Positions 32,733 through 40,413 of a stretch of DNA of 40,413 nt are shown here, one piece after another; within the stretch, counting starts at the first letter, position 1, and every line of letters starts with the position of its first letter. The notes beneath the pieces were generated by a model, which saw only the letters and a program-made list of their open reading frames with translations, was not told where the DNA came from and ran no database searches. The position numbers and the translations under genes were made by a program. Source of the DNA: Variovorax sp. (GTDB taxonomy: Bacteria > Pseudomonadota > Gammaproteobacteria > Burkholderiales > Burkholderiaceae_C); contig JAGIAI010000046.1 of assembly GCA_017744935.1 (NCBI GenBank), positions 1 through 40,413 on the forward strand. Direction: 5' to 3'.

Positions 32733-33683
32733 TCAGACGCCGATCGACGGCAGATGGCGGTGCCAGAACGCCGCATCGGGAATCGCCCCGGCACCAGCAG
32801 CCGCGTTGTCCGCCATGTGCTCGGCGCGGCTCGTGCCCGGGATGGTGCAGGTCACGGCCGGATGGCTCAGCACGAACTTGATCAGCACTTGCGCCCAGCT
32901 CGTGCATCCGATCTCGGCGGCCCAGTCGGGCAGCGGCTTGTCGCGCAGGCGGCGTAGCAGGCCGCCGCCGCCGAAGGGCATGTTGATGATCACCGCCACG
33001 CCGCGCTCGGCCGCCAGTGGGAGCAGGCGCTTCTCTGCGTCGCGGGCGTCGATCGAATAGTTGATCTGCAGGAAATCGAGCTTCTGCGCGCGCAGGACCG
33101 ATTCGACTTCGCCATAGGCCGAGGCGGTGTAGTGCGTGATGCCGATGTAGCGCACGCGGCCCTGGTCCTTCCAGCCGCGCAGCGTGGCAAGGTGCGTGCG
33201 CCAGTCGACGAGGTTGTGCACCTGCATCAGGTCCATGCGCTGGGTGCGCAGGCGGGCGAAGGATTGCTCCATTTGCGCGATGCCGGCTTCGCGGCCCGAG
33301 GTCCAGACCTTGGTCGCGAGGAAGGCCTTTGTGTGCTGGCCCGATGCGGCCAGCAGCTCGCCGGTGGTTTCCTCGGAGCGGCCGTACATCGGCGAGCTGT
33401 CGACGACCGAGCCACCAGCCGCGAACAGCGCATCGAGCACGCCGGTCAGCCGCTGGTATTCGGGGGTGCCGGGGCGCTGGTCGAAGCCGAGCCAGGTTCC
33501 GCAGCCGACCACCGGCAAGGCTTCCTTGGTCGAGGGAATGGGGCGAGTGTTCATGCGGGGCCTGCCTGGCTGCTGTTGCTGCTGTTGCGCTAACGCGGGA
33601 ATGACGGTTCCCGCGCACAGCGCCATGCTCAGCCGCAGCAGCCGGGCGCGCGTGAGGGGGAGGAGGGCGCCTGCATCGGTCAT
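32733..33683 (-). CDS. Aldo/keto reductase with secretion-type N-terminus and Gln run
   Basis: The 316-residue frame contains an aldo/keto reductase domain with catalytic residues in DSSPMYG (Asp, Tyr), FLATKVW (Lys) and MQVHNLVD (His), and the late GTSRAEHM nucleotide-binding segment. The first 31 residues look like a signal peptide (RARLLRLSMALCAGTVIPALA) and run straight into six glutamines. NADPH is not normally available outside the cytoplasm, so export of a working enzyme would need a folded, cofactor-loaded route, yet there is no twin arginine. ATG 33554 (MNTRPIPSTKEAL) would give a plain cytoplasmic 273-residue enzyme. I favour the long form but with doubt. It faces the imuA gene across 133 bases. 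Confidence 0.8.
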   Translation of the reverse strand: MTDAGALLPLTRARLLRLSMALCAGTVIPALAQQQQQQPGRPRMNTRPIPSTKEALPVVGCGTWLGFDQRPGTPEYQRLTGVLDALFAAGGSVVDSSPMYGRSEETTGELLAASGQHTKAFLATKVWTSGREAGIAQMEQSFARLRTQRMDLMQVHNLVDWRTHLATLRGWKDQGRVRYIGITHYTASAYGEVESVLRAQKLDFLQINYSIDARDAEKRLLPLAAERGVAVIINMPFGGGGLLRRLRDKPLPDWAAEIGCTSWAQVLIKFVLSHPAVTCTIPGTSRAEHMADNAAAGAGAIPDAAFWHRHLPSIGV

Positions 33684-33788
33684 CGGACGCAGTATCCGGA
33701 GCTGATCTCCCGCTTGCGCAGGCTTCTCTCTGTTCCCAGGATGGCTGCTCGGGATTGCAAGAAATTTCTCTGGTCAGACGCAGAAGTG

Positions 33789-33804
33789 CTGTATAAAAAT
33801 ACAG
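33789..33804 (+). promoter_or_regulatory. LexA (SOS) box CTGTATAAAAATACAG
   Basis: The sequence fits the CTGT-N8-ACAG consensus perfectly and lies 12 bases before the imuA start. It contains TATAAA at 33792-33797, which can serve as a -10 element, so bound LexA would block the promoter directly. DNA damage should release the imuA-imuB-dnaE2 operon. Confidence 0.93.
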
Positions 33805-33816
33805 CAAAACTGCATC

Positions 33817-34620
33817 ATGGGCCTGCCTTTCCTCGACTCCTTTTCCGCTGCCGCCCGCCATGGCGTCTGGCATGCCGACGAACTCGGCAGCGCCGATGCG
33901 CAGGTCATCGGCACCGGACATGCCGCACTCGATGCCGAGCTGCCGGGCGGCGGCTGGCCGGTCGGGGCGATGACGGAACTGCTGCAGACCGCGCCGCAGG
34001 ACCCCATCTGGTCGCTGCTGCTGCCCGGCCTCGTACAGGCGGTGCAGGCGCGCGGTGGGCCGGTGGTGCTCATTGGCGCGCCTTGCGAGCCCTTCGGCGC
34101 TTCGCTGGCCGCGCACGGGCTTGCGCCTGAGTCCCTGATGTGGGTCCGCAGCGATGCATCGGCCGCGCGCTTATGGGCCTGCGAGCAGGCTTTGCGCTGT
34201 GCGGATGTGAGCGCGGTGCTGGCCTGGCTGCCGCAGGCCCGGGTCGGCGAGCTGCGGCGGTTGCAGCTCGCGGCTGCGCAACACGATATGCTGCTTTTCG
34301 TCTGCCGGCCCGAAACGGTGGCGCAATCGGCTTCTCCGGCGCGGTTGCGGCTGCACATCGTGCGCAGCACGGCCGATGCGGGGCAGGTCGAGCTTCACAT
34401 CCTCAAGCGGCGCGGCCCGCCGCTCACGACGCCGGTGATGGCCCCGGCGCGCAGCGAGCGCATGAGCGCCTTGCTCGCGGCCGCGCGTGTGCGCCGCAAG
34501 CTGCGGCTTCGGCAGGGCGCGACGGTGCCGGAAGCGGCCGGTTCAGCCACCGTGGTCCGCATCGACGCGTGGAAGAAAGAAGAGCACCATGCACTGGATC
34601 GCCTTGCAGTGGTTGCCTGA
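33817..34620 (+). CDS. imuA: Translesion synthesis-associated protein ImuA
   Basis: The 267-residue protein is the RecA-like/SulA-like first component of the ImuABC mutasome, which copies damaged DNA with low fidelity. ELPGGGWPVGAMTELLQ (about 46-62) matches the typical ImuA opening, and LLLPGLVQAVQARGGPVVLIGAP follows it. There is no intact Walker A box, so ATP binding is doubtful. Its gene is headed by a perfect LexA box and overlaps imuB by 32 bases. The start ATG 33817 has no ribosome-binding sequence and lies close to the promoter, so translation may begin on a very short leader. Confidence 0.92.
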   Translation: MGLPFLDSFSAAARHGVWHADELGSADAQVIGTGHAALDAELPGGGWPVGAMTELLQTAPQDPIWSLLLPGLVQAVQARGGPVVLIGAPCEPFGASLAAHGLAPESLMWVRSDASAARLWACEQALRCADVSAVLAWLPQARVGELRRLQLAAAQHDMLLFVCRPETVAQSASPARLRLHIVRSTADAGQVELHILKRRGPPLTTPVMAPARSERMSALLAAARVRRKLRLRQGATVPEAAGSATVVRIDAWKKEEHHALDRLAVVA

Positions 34621-35938
34621 ACCTGATGCGCCCGACACACCTCTGCCGCCCCCCGAAGCCTTGAGCTGGTGGGCGCTGCAGTTCACGCCGCACGTCGCCT
34701 GGCAGGACGAAGCCCTGATGCTCGAAGTCGCCGCCTGCGAGCGGCTCTGGGGCGGGCGCCTGAGTCTCATGCGTCAGCTCTCCGGCACCAATCCCGCGCC
34801 CGATACGCGCCTGCTCGGCGCGCAAGGCGCCACCAGCCTGGAGGCGCTCGCGCGCTTGCGGCTCTTCTTGCGCGGCGAACGCCGGCCAGATGACATGCCA
34901 GCCGGCCTGCCGCTCGACACCCTCAGCGCCGCCCGCGATCACCTCGATCTGCTCGCGCGCCTCGGCTGCCATACCTGGGGCGACGTGGCCGCCTTGCCTC
35001 GCGGAGGGCTTTCTCGGCGTTTCGGCGCGGCGCTGCGCGAGGCGCTCGATGTCGCCTGGGGGCAGCGACCCGAAACCCATGTCTGGCTCGAACTGCCCGA
35101 TGTGTTCGAGCAAAAACTGGAGCTGCCCGCGCTGGCCGAAAACGCCAACGAGCTCATGTGGTCCGCCAATCGTCTGCTCGCAGCGCTGCAGATCTGGCTG
35201 CGTGCACGCCAACGCGGCGCACGCGCGCTCGAGCTGCAATGGACGCTCGACCTCAAGCGCTTCAACGGCGTGGACCTGCCGCCCCACCAGCACATCACCG
35301 TGCGCACCGCGGAGCCCACGCAAGACATGGCGCATCTGCGTCGCCTGCTGAGCGAAAAATTCGCGCTCACCACGCTCGCTGCGCCCGCGAGCTGGCTGCG
35401 ATTGCGTTCCCTCGAAACCGATCCGTGGGCCGGCGCCAATACCAGCTTTCTGCCGGAGGACAACCGCAAGGGCGACAAGCTCCATGAGATGGTCGAGCGG
35501 CTCAGCGCACGGCTCGGTCCGCAGCAGGTGCTGGTGCCCGTGCCGCATGCCGATCGTCGCGCCGAACGCACGCAGGCGTGGCGGCCGGCTTTATCGGGAA
35601 ATCGACCGAAGGAGAAGGAAAAGAAAAAGGAGCGAGCAACCACCGCGCCATCCCAACCGGATGCGATCTATCCGACGTGGTTGTTGCCTGAGCCTTTGAG
35701 ACTCGACATGGACGGCGAGCGTCCCTGCTATCGGGGCCCCCTGCGCAAGCTGATCGGACCGCAGCGCGTCGAAGCCGGCTGGTGGGGCGGCACCGAAGAC
35801 GGCGGCCACCCCGCCATGCGTGATTACTACGTCGCCGAAAGCCCGGAGGCCGGTCTCGTGTGGATCTACCGCGAGCGCGTGCCGACCCGCTTCGCAGACG
35901 CTGAAGTGCGCTGGTATCTGCAGGGCCTGTATGCCTGA
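34589..35938 (+). CDS. imuB: Y-family polymerase-like protein ImuB
   Basis: The 449-residue product is ImuB, the Y-family-like hub of the mutasome that links DnaE2 to the sliding clamp. The N-terminus (MHWIALQWLPEPD) lacks the catalytic DxD of true Y polymerases, as expected for the inactive ImuB type. LEVAACERLWGG corresponds to the palm, and RLGCHTWGDVAALPRGGLSRRFG to the helix-hairpin-helix/thumb. QKLELPAL resembles a clamp-binding motif, but may just be a core segment. A Lys/Glu-rich insert (RPKEKEKKKERA, about 373-384) sits in the C-terminal linker. The start overlaps imuA by 32 bases with a GAAGAG ribosome-binding sequence, and the stop overlaps dnaE2 by 8. Confidence 0.92.
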   Translation: MHWIALQWLPEPDAPDTPLPPPEALSWWALQFTPHVAWQDEALMLEVAACERLWGGRLSLMRQLSGTNPAPDTRLLGAQGATSLEALARLRLFLRGERRPDDMPAGLPLDTLSAARDHLDLLARLGCHTWGDVAALPRGGLSRRFGAALREALDVAWGQRPETHVWLELPDVFEQKLELPALAENANELMWSANRLLAALQIWLRARQRGARALELQWTLDLKRFNGVDLPPHQHITVRTAEPTQDMAHLRRLLSEKFALTTLAAPASWLRLRSLETDPWAGANTSFLPEDNRKGDKLHEMVERLSARLGPQQVLVPVPHADRRAERTQAWRPALSGNRPKEKEKKKERATTAPSQPDAIYPTWLLPEPLRLDMDGERPCYRGPLRKLIGPQRVEAGWWGGTEDGGHPAMRDYYVAESPEAGLVWIYRERVPTRFADAEVRWYLQGLYA

Positions 35939-38900
35939 ACTCAGCGACAAGAAGCAGCGTTCCCTCGTGCTCGCCGAGGTGCATGCGCTGCCGCAGCGGC
36001 CGCAACCGGTGCCGGGCCTGCCAGACTATGCAGAACTGCACTGCATCACCAACTTCAGCTTCCAGCGCGGCGCATCCACGCCCGAGGAAATGGTCGAGCG
36101 TGCGTATCAGCTCGGGTATTCGGCGCTTGCTATCACCGACGAGTGCTCGGTCGCCGGCATCGTACGTGCGCATGTTGGCTTGCGTGAACTGCCGGCGAAG
36201 CTCGATGAATGGGAGCTCAAGCACCCGGAAGAACCCCCGATCCCGCGCAACCCGGATTTCCGCCTGCTCTTCGGCAGCGAATTCCGCTTCGAGCGCTTCC
36301 GGCTCGTGGTCATCGCGAACGACACCGAAGGCTGGGGCAACCTCTGCGAATTCATCACCGCCGCGCGCAATACCGAACTGCCCAAGGGCGACTACCGCGT
36401 GAGCTGGGAAGAGAGCGATGTCGCCTCGCTCGCGCACTGCCAGATCCTCTTCGTGCCCGATCGTCCGCCAGGCGGCATGGTCGATCGCGCCACGCTGCAT
36501 GAAGACCTGTGCGCCGCGAAAACGCTCTACGGCGACAACCTCTGGCTCGCCCTCGAGATGCTCAACGAGCTCGACGACGACCTCTGGTTCGTCACGCTGG
36601 TCGAGGCAGGCGAGCAGGCCGGCGTGCCGCTCGTCGCGGCCGGCGACGTGCACATGCATTCACGTGGTCGCAAGCCATTGCAGGATGTGCTCACCGCGGT
36701 GCGCGAAGGCTGCACCGTGGCCGAATGCGGTTTCGCGCTGCAAGCCAACGCGGAACGCCATTTGCGCATGCGCATGCAGATCGCGGGTCTTTACACCGAC
36801 GAGATGCTCGCCAACACGCTGCGCGTGGCCGACCGCTGCCGGTTCAATCCCGAGGTGATCCGCGAGAACTACAAGTACCCGCTTGAAAGCGTAGGCAACA
36901 ACGAGACGCCGGCCGAGACGCTGGTGCGCAAGACATGGGAAGGCGCGCGCGGCAAATATCCCAACGGCATTCCGCAGAAAGTCTCCGAGCAGCTGGAGCG
37001 TGAGCTCGCGCTGATCATCGAGATGAAGTACGAGATGTTCTTCCTCACCGTGGAGGACATCGTTCGCTTCGCTCGCTCGGAGAAGATCCTCTGTCAGGGC
37101 CGCGGATCGTCGGCCAACTCTGCGGTGTGCTTCTGCCTCGGCATCACCGCGATCAATCCCGACAAGGGGCACCTGCTGTTCGAGCGCTTCCTGAGTCGCC
37201 ACCGTCGCGAGCCGCCCGATATCGATGTCGACTTCGAGCACCAGCGGCGCGAAGAGGTCATCCAGTACATCTACAAGAAGTACGGCCGGGAGCGCGCGGC
37301 CATTGCCGCTGTCGTCATCTGCTACCGCGCCCGCAGCGCGCTGCGCGACGTGGGCAAGGCGCTTGGCATCGATGCGCGGCTGGTCGATGAATTCGCGAAG
37401 GACCATTACTGGTTCGACGATGCCGTGCTCGGCGATCAGTTGCGTACCGCTGCCGAGCGCGTGAACGTGCATGAAGACGAGCTCAAGCTGCGGCAATGGA
37501 TCGATCTCACGCATGCGCTGCGCGGCTTTCCGCGCCATCTGAGTCAGCATGTCGGCGGCTTCGTGCTCACGCACACGAAGCTCACTCGGCTCGTGCCGGT
37601 CGAGAAGGCCTCGATGAAGGATCGCTCCGTCATCCAATGGGAAAAGGACGATCTCGAAGCCATGGGCATGCTCAAGGTCGACGTGCTCGCGCTCGGCATG
37701 CTCAGCGCGATCCGGCGCGGGCTCGAACTCATGAACCGCTGGCGCGGCAGCGCGATGGAGATGCACCACATCCCCAACGACGACCAGAAGGTGTTCGACA
37801 TGATCTGCGACGCCGACACCATCGGCGTCTTCCAGATCGAAAGCCGCGCGCAGATGTCGATGCTGCCGCGCCTGAAGCCGCGCTGCTACGAAGACCTCGT
37901 GATCGAAGTTGCCATCGTGCGGCCCGGGCCCATCCAGGGCGGCATGGTGCATCCGTACCTCAAGCAGCGCGAGCGTCTGCGCAAGGGGCAGACCATCACG
38001 TATGAAAAAGACGAACTGCGCCCCGCGCTGGAGCGCACGCTGGGCGTGCCGATCTTCCAGGAACAGGTGATGCAGATCGCCATGATCGCGGCCGACTTCA
38101 GCGCCGACGAGGCCGACCAGCTCCGCCGCGCCATGGCCGCCTGGAAGCGGAAGGGCGGCCTCGGCAAGTTCCACGACAAGCTCGTGAACGGCATGGTCAA
38201 GAAGGGGTACAAGCCGGCCTTCGCGGAGTCGATCTTCAAGCAGGTGATGGGCTTCGGCGACTACGGCTTTCCCGAAAGCCATGCGGCGAGCTTTGCGTTG
38301 CTGGTCACGGTGAGCAGCTGGCTCAAGCACTACGAGCCCGCCTGCTTCCTCGCCGCATTGCTCGATGCCCAGCCGATGGGCTTCTACAGCCCTTCACAGC
38401 TCGTGCAGGACGCGCGTCGCCACGGCGTGGAGGTGCGGCCGGTCGACGTGACGGCGAGCGAATTCGACAGCAGCCTCGAAGCCCGCGCACCGGATGCGCC
38501 GCGCATGCCGGCCGGCACCGATGCGCGCTACGCCGGCCGCCTGGGTCATCCGGCGCAGCCCGCCGTGCGTCTGGGTCTGCGCCGCGTTTCAAGCCTCAGC
38601 GAAGCCGGCGCCCAACGTCTTCTTGCGGCGCGTGCGCAAGCGCCTTTCACCAGCACCGAAGACCTTGCGCTTCGCGCCGAACTCGACGGCAAGGACATGG
38701 CGGCGCTGGCCGCGGCCGATGCATTGATGTCGCTCTCAGGCCATCGCCGCCAGCAGGTGTGGGATGCGACCGCGCAGCGCCGCGCGCCCGCCTTGCTCAA
38801 GGGCGTGCCGATCAACGAGCCCGCACTGCAACTACCCGCCGCACCCGAAGGCGAGGAAATCGTCGGCGACTACGCCGCGCTCGGCCTCACGCTGCGCCGC

Positions 38901-39281
38901 CATCCGCTGGCGCTACTGCGCGCGCGGCTGGCTCGCATGAACCTCATGAGCGCGGAGCAGTTGCGCTCCCTGCCCAGCGGCCAGACCGCGCGCGCCTGCG
39001 GCATCGTCAAGGGCCGCCAGCGTCCGCAGACCGCCAACGGCACCATCTTCGTCACGCTCGAAGACGAGACCGGCAATGTCAACGTGATCGTCTGGAACCA
39101 CGTAATCGAGGCCTGGCGCGAGCCGCTGCTCAAGTCGACGCTGCTGGCGGTGCAGGGCACATGGCAGCGCGACGTGGACAGTGGCGGTGAGGTGCGGCAT
39201 CTGGTGGCGACCGGCTTCAGGGATCTGACGCCGCTGCTGGGGCGTTTGGCGCAGAGCAGCAGGAGTCGGGATTTCCATTAA
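35931..39281 (+). CDS. dnaE2: Error-prone DNA polymerase DnaE2 (ImuC)
   Basis: The 1116-residue C-family polymerase is the catalytic subunit of the SOS mutasome. A PHP domain begins the chain (YAELHCITNFSFQRGAS). Its first metal motif reads LHCIT, unlike the HxH of proofreading-type PHP domains, so exonuclease activity is unlikely. The polymerase aspartates are Asp432 and Asp434 in PPDIDVDFE and Asp584 in LKVDVLALG. A helix-hairpin-helix region and a C-terminal OB fold (TIFVTLEDETGNVNVIVW) follow. It ends without the tau-binding tail of replicative DnaE. The start overlaps imuB's stop by 8 bases. Co-induction with imuA and imuB by LexA release is expected. Confidence 0.95.
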   Translation: MPELSDKKQRSLVLAEVHALPQRPQPVPGLPDYAELHCITNFSFQRGASTPEEMVERAYQLGYSALAITDECSVAGIVRAHVGLRELPAKLDEWELKHPEEPPIPRNPDFRLLFGSEFRFERFRLVVIANDTEGWGNLCEFITAARNTELPKGDYRVSWEESDVASLAHCQILFVPDRPPGGMVDRATLHEDLCAAKTLYGDNLWLALEMLNELDDDLWFVTLVEAGEQAGVPLVAAGDVHMHSRGRKPLQDVLTAVREGCTVAECGFALQANAERHLRMRMQIAGLYTDEMLANTLRVADRCRFNPEVIRENYKYPLESVGNNETPAETLVRKTWEGARGKYPNGIPQKVSEQLERELALIIEMKYEMFFLTVEDIVRFARSEKILCQGRGSSANSAVCFCLGITAINPDKGHLLFERFLSRHRREPPDIDVDFEHQRREEVIQYIYKKYGRERAAIAAVVICYRARSALRDVGKALGIDARLVDEFAKDHYWFDDAVLGDQLRTAAERVNVHEDELKLRQWIDLTHALRGFPRHLSQHVGGFVLTHTKLTRLVPVEKASMKDRSVIQWEKDDLEAMGMLKVDVLALGMLSAIRRGLELMNRWRGSAMEMHHIPNDDQKVFDMICDADTIGVFQIESRAQMSMLPRLKPRCYEDLVIEVAIVRPGPIQGGMVHPYLKQRERLRKGQTITYEKDELRPALERTLGVPIFQEQVMQIAMIAADFSADEADQLRRAMAAWKRKGGLGKFHDKLVNGMVKKGYKPAFAESIFKQVMGFGDYGFPESHAASFALLVTVSSWLKHYEPACFLAALLDAQPMGFYSPSQLVQDARRHGVEVRPVDVTASEFDSSLEARAPDAPRMPAGTDARYAGRLGHPAQPAVRLGLRRVSSLSEAGAQRLLAARAQAPFTSTEDLALRAELDGKDMAALAAADALMSLSGHRRQQVWDATAQRRAPALLKGVPINEPALQLPAAPEGEEIVGDYAALGLTLRRHPLALLRARLARMNLMSAEQLRSLPSGQTARACGIVKGRQRPQTANGTIFVTLEDETGNVNVIVWNHVIEAWREPLLKSTLLAVQGTWQRDVDSGGEVRHLVATGFRDLTPLLGRLAQSSRSRDFH

Positions 39282-39342
39282 TAAATGGCTTCGTATCTGC
39301 GATACATCCGGGCGGGGCAGGGGCGTGCCTTCCATTTTCGAA

Positions 39343-39358
39343 TTCAGAATTCTCTGAA
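39343..39358. promoter_or_regulatory. Palindrome TTCAGA-ATTC-TCTGAA upstream of the fimbrial gene
   Basis: A perfect 6-base inverted repeat with a 4-base centre lies 62 bases after the dnaE2 stop and 150 before the fimbrial start. It could be an operator for the fimbrial unit or part of a weak dnaE2 terminator; no T-run follows. Confidence 0.35.
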
Positions 39359-39447
39359 AGACACATTCAAGGCCGGTGCATAGACTCGCGCAGTACCACC
39401 GATTGCTCTTTGCATTGGCGCCGACTTGCGCGAGCCGGTCAATCGGT

Positions 39448-39477
39448 TTGACGAAAAAAGTGCTATTTGCATATTCC
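39448..39477 (+). promoter_or_regulatory. Possible sigma-70 promoter of the fimbrial gene
   Basis: TTGACG (39448-39453) is followed after 17 or 18 bases by ATATTC/TATTCC (39471-39477), about 31 bases before the ATG. The -35 is good and the -10 is modest. The surrounding DNA is AT-rich against a GC-rich background, which supports a regulatory role. Confidence 0.45.
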
Positions 39478-39508
39478 GTTTGTCACTTTTGAATTGAACT
39501 TCCAAATT

Positions 39509-40042
39509 ATGAAACGCGTACTTCTCCCCGCCCTGGTGGCCGGCCTCGCGACCCTGACTGCGACCGCCTATGCCTCGGACGGCACCATCAACTTCACCGG
39601 TTCGGTCATCGGGACCACCTGCAGTATTTCCGTCAACGGCACGGCGGCCCCCGCCCCTGCGACCGTCACGCTGCAACCGGCACGTGACAGTGACCTCAAC
39701 GCGGCCGGCAAGACTGCCATGCCGACCCCCTTCGACATCATGCTGACCAGTTGCACTGACACGGGCAAGGTCTCGGCCTTCTTCGAAGCTGGCCCTGGCG
39801 TCAACCCGGGCAGCGGATTGTTGCGCAACACTGGCACGGCCACAAACGTCGAGCTGATGCTGTACGACGCCGCCGCCGGCGCCCAAATTGCGGCTGGCGA
39901 CGCGAGCCAAAAATTCACCACGCGCGTACAGATCTCGGGCGGCCAAGCGACCCTTAAATATGGCGTGCAGTACTTTGCCACCGGTGTGGCGACCGTCGGC
40001 TCGGTCGCGGGCACGGTCACCTACCACATCGTCTACGAGTAA
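39509..40042 (+). CDS. Type 1 (chaperone-usher) fimbrial major-subunit-like protein
   Basis: The 177-residue product has a signal peptide (MKRVLLPALVAGLATLTATAYA, cleavage before SDG) and a pilin domain. Cys in GTTCSISVNG and Cys in LTSCTDTG form the usual disulphide. The chain ends THHIVYE-like (TYHIVYE), with the tyrosine near the C-terminus used in donor-strand exchange. This is the FimA/SfmA plan of subunits exported to the periplasm and polymerised by an usher. ATG 39509 is preferred because it gives a normal signal peptide; the frame extends to 39467. No chaperone or usher gene is visible, but the window ends inside a second pilin gene, so they may follow. Confidence 0.9.
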   Translation: MKRVLLPALVAGLATLTATAYASDGTINFTGSVIGTTCSISVNGTAAPAPATVTLQPARDSDLNAAGKTAMPTPFDIMLTSCTDTGKVSAFFEAGPGVNPGSGLLRNTGTATNVELMLYDAAAGAQIAAGDASQKFTTRVQISGGQATLKYGVQYFATGVATVGSVAGTVTYHIVYE

Positions 40043-40281
40043 GTCGAAGGCGCCTTTGGTCGGGGGCTAGGTTGGCGCAAAAACAAACTTTTGTAGGCCT
40101 AAGTAAATTATTCAGGCCTACTTTCGGAGTTTTCTCAACGGCTCGCCAAAGGCAAATCAATAAACTTCATCCCGTGCTATCGATGCTGAGCGGCATGCAA
40201 GAAATTTCAAATGAAATTGCAAGCCGCCAAGGTAAGCGCTCTTTGCACGTTTTTTAACTAAGTCTTTTTGGATATTAAGCA
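40043..40281. other. AT-rich spacer between two fimbrial genes, no gene seen
   Basis: This 239-base spacer is clearly lower in G+C than the rest of the window. The one short open frame (40072-40257) has no ribosome-binding site, signal peptide or family resemblance and is not called. The spacer holds the hairpin at 40093-40121 and probably the second gene's promoter or processing site. Confidence 0.6.
40093..40121 (+). terminator. Hairpin GTAGGCCT / AGGCCTAC after the first fimbrial gene
   Basis: A perfect 8-base stem (40093-40100 with 40114-40121) closes a 13-base AT-rich loop, 50 bases after the stop. It is followed by CTTTCGGAGTTTTC, only partly T-rich. A leaky terminator or stabilising hairpin would let the first pilin be made in excess of downstream products. 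Confidence 0.5.
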
Positions 40282-40413
40282 ATGAAACGCATTTTGTTCC
40301 CGGTCCTCGCCGCTGGCGCCTCCCTCCTGGCTATTTCGGCTCACGCCGCCGACGGCCAAATCAACTTCGAAGGCGAGCTGACCGCTCAGACCTGCCAAGT
40401 CGATATCGACGGC
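40282..40413 (+). CDS. Second fimbrial subunit, truncated by the window end
   Basis: The first 44 codons encode a signal peptide (MKRILFPVLAAGASLLAIS, cleavage near AHAA) and the start of a pilin domain, DGQINFEGELTAQTCQVDIDG, whose Cys matches the first Cys of the preceding gene's product. The start MKR-I/V-LFP and the DGxINFxG motif are shared with the upstream gene, so these are tandem paralogues. The rest lies outside the window. Confidence 0.85.
   Translation, partial: MKRILFPVLAAGASLLAISAHAADGQINFEGELTAQTCQVDIDG

Noticed and set aside
33568..33592. CAG/CAA repeat as a possible frameshift or CRISPR-like repeat
   Set aside because: It is a simple in-frame polyglutamine tract inside one open frame, with no spacers.
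40072..40257. 61-codon open frame in the fimbrial spacer
   Set aside because: No ribosome-binding site, no known motif, and composition unlike the coding regions.

Overview
The window is a GC-rich (roughly two-thirds G+C), densely coded bacterial chromosome segment. The gene content points to a betaproteobacterium of the Comamonadaceae, most like Variovorax or a close relative: several tripartite-tricarboxylate-type (Bug/TctC) periplasmic receptors, an OmpC-like porin, paired DUF2868/DUF3482 genes, cbpA-cbpM, and an imuA-imuB-dnaE2 mutagenesis cassette. The genus is an inference from family content. There are no rRNA or tRNA genes, insertion sequences, phage genes or CRISPR arrays.

Layout. 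(1) 1-122: the end of an unrecognised gene, followed by a 355-base gene-free stretch that holds a large branched inverted-repeat element (170-412). (2) 477-3698, + strand: three valine-catabolic genes (isobutyryl-CoA dehydrogenase, 3-hydroxyisobutyryl-CoA hydrolase, 3-hydroxyisobutyrate dehydrogenase). (3) 3720-5049, - strand: a glycine-zipper lipoprotein and a zinc-ribbon membrane protein. (4) 5285-8276, + strand: a complete TctC-TctB-TctA tripartite carboxylate transporter, overlapping tail to tail with a dienelactone-hydrolase-family gene. (5) 8254-20170, - strand: an envelope and stress block. In transcription order it has a LysR regulator, an ABC exporter, a 24-residue membrane microprotein, the coupled trio DUF2868 / DUF3482 GTPase / glutamine amidotransferase, phosphatidylserine synthase, a phospholipase D-type lipoprotein, a histidine phosphatase, cbpA-cbpM and the dienelactone hydrolase. 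(6) 20261-22455, + strand: an extradiol-type dioxygenase divergent from the LysR gene, an alpha/beta hydrolase and a GNAT acetyltransferase.

(7) 22468-32720 is the most unusual part, a probable catabolic island for an unidentified small organic acid. Two tandem Bug receptors diverge from a FAD-dependent oxidoreductase. Then come an IclR regulator, both subunits of an aconitase X-type dehydratase, an IlvD/Edd-family dehydratase joined to them by ATGA start/stop overlaps, a porin and a third Bug receptor. An 18-base perfect palindrome lies between the divergent units. The order suggests porin entry, Bug capture, FAD-dependent oxidation and two dehydrations under IclR control. The substrate cannot be read from the sequence.

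(8) 32733-33683, - strand: an aldo/keto reductase with a secretion-type N-terminus. (9) 33817-39281, + strand: the SOS mutasome imuA-imuB-dnaE2, behind a perfect LexA box. (10) 39509-end: two tandem fimbrial subunit genes in locally AT-richer DNA, the second cut by the window end.
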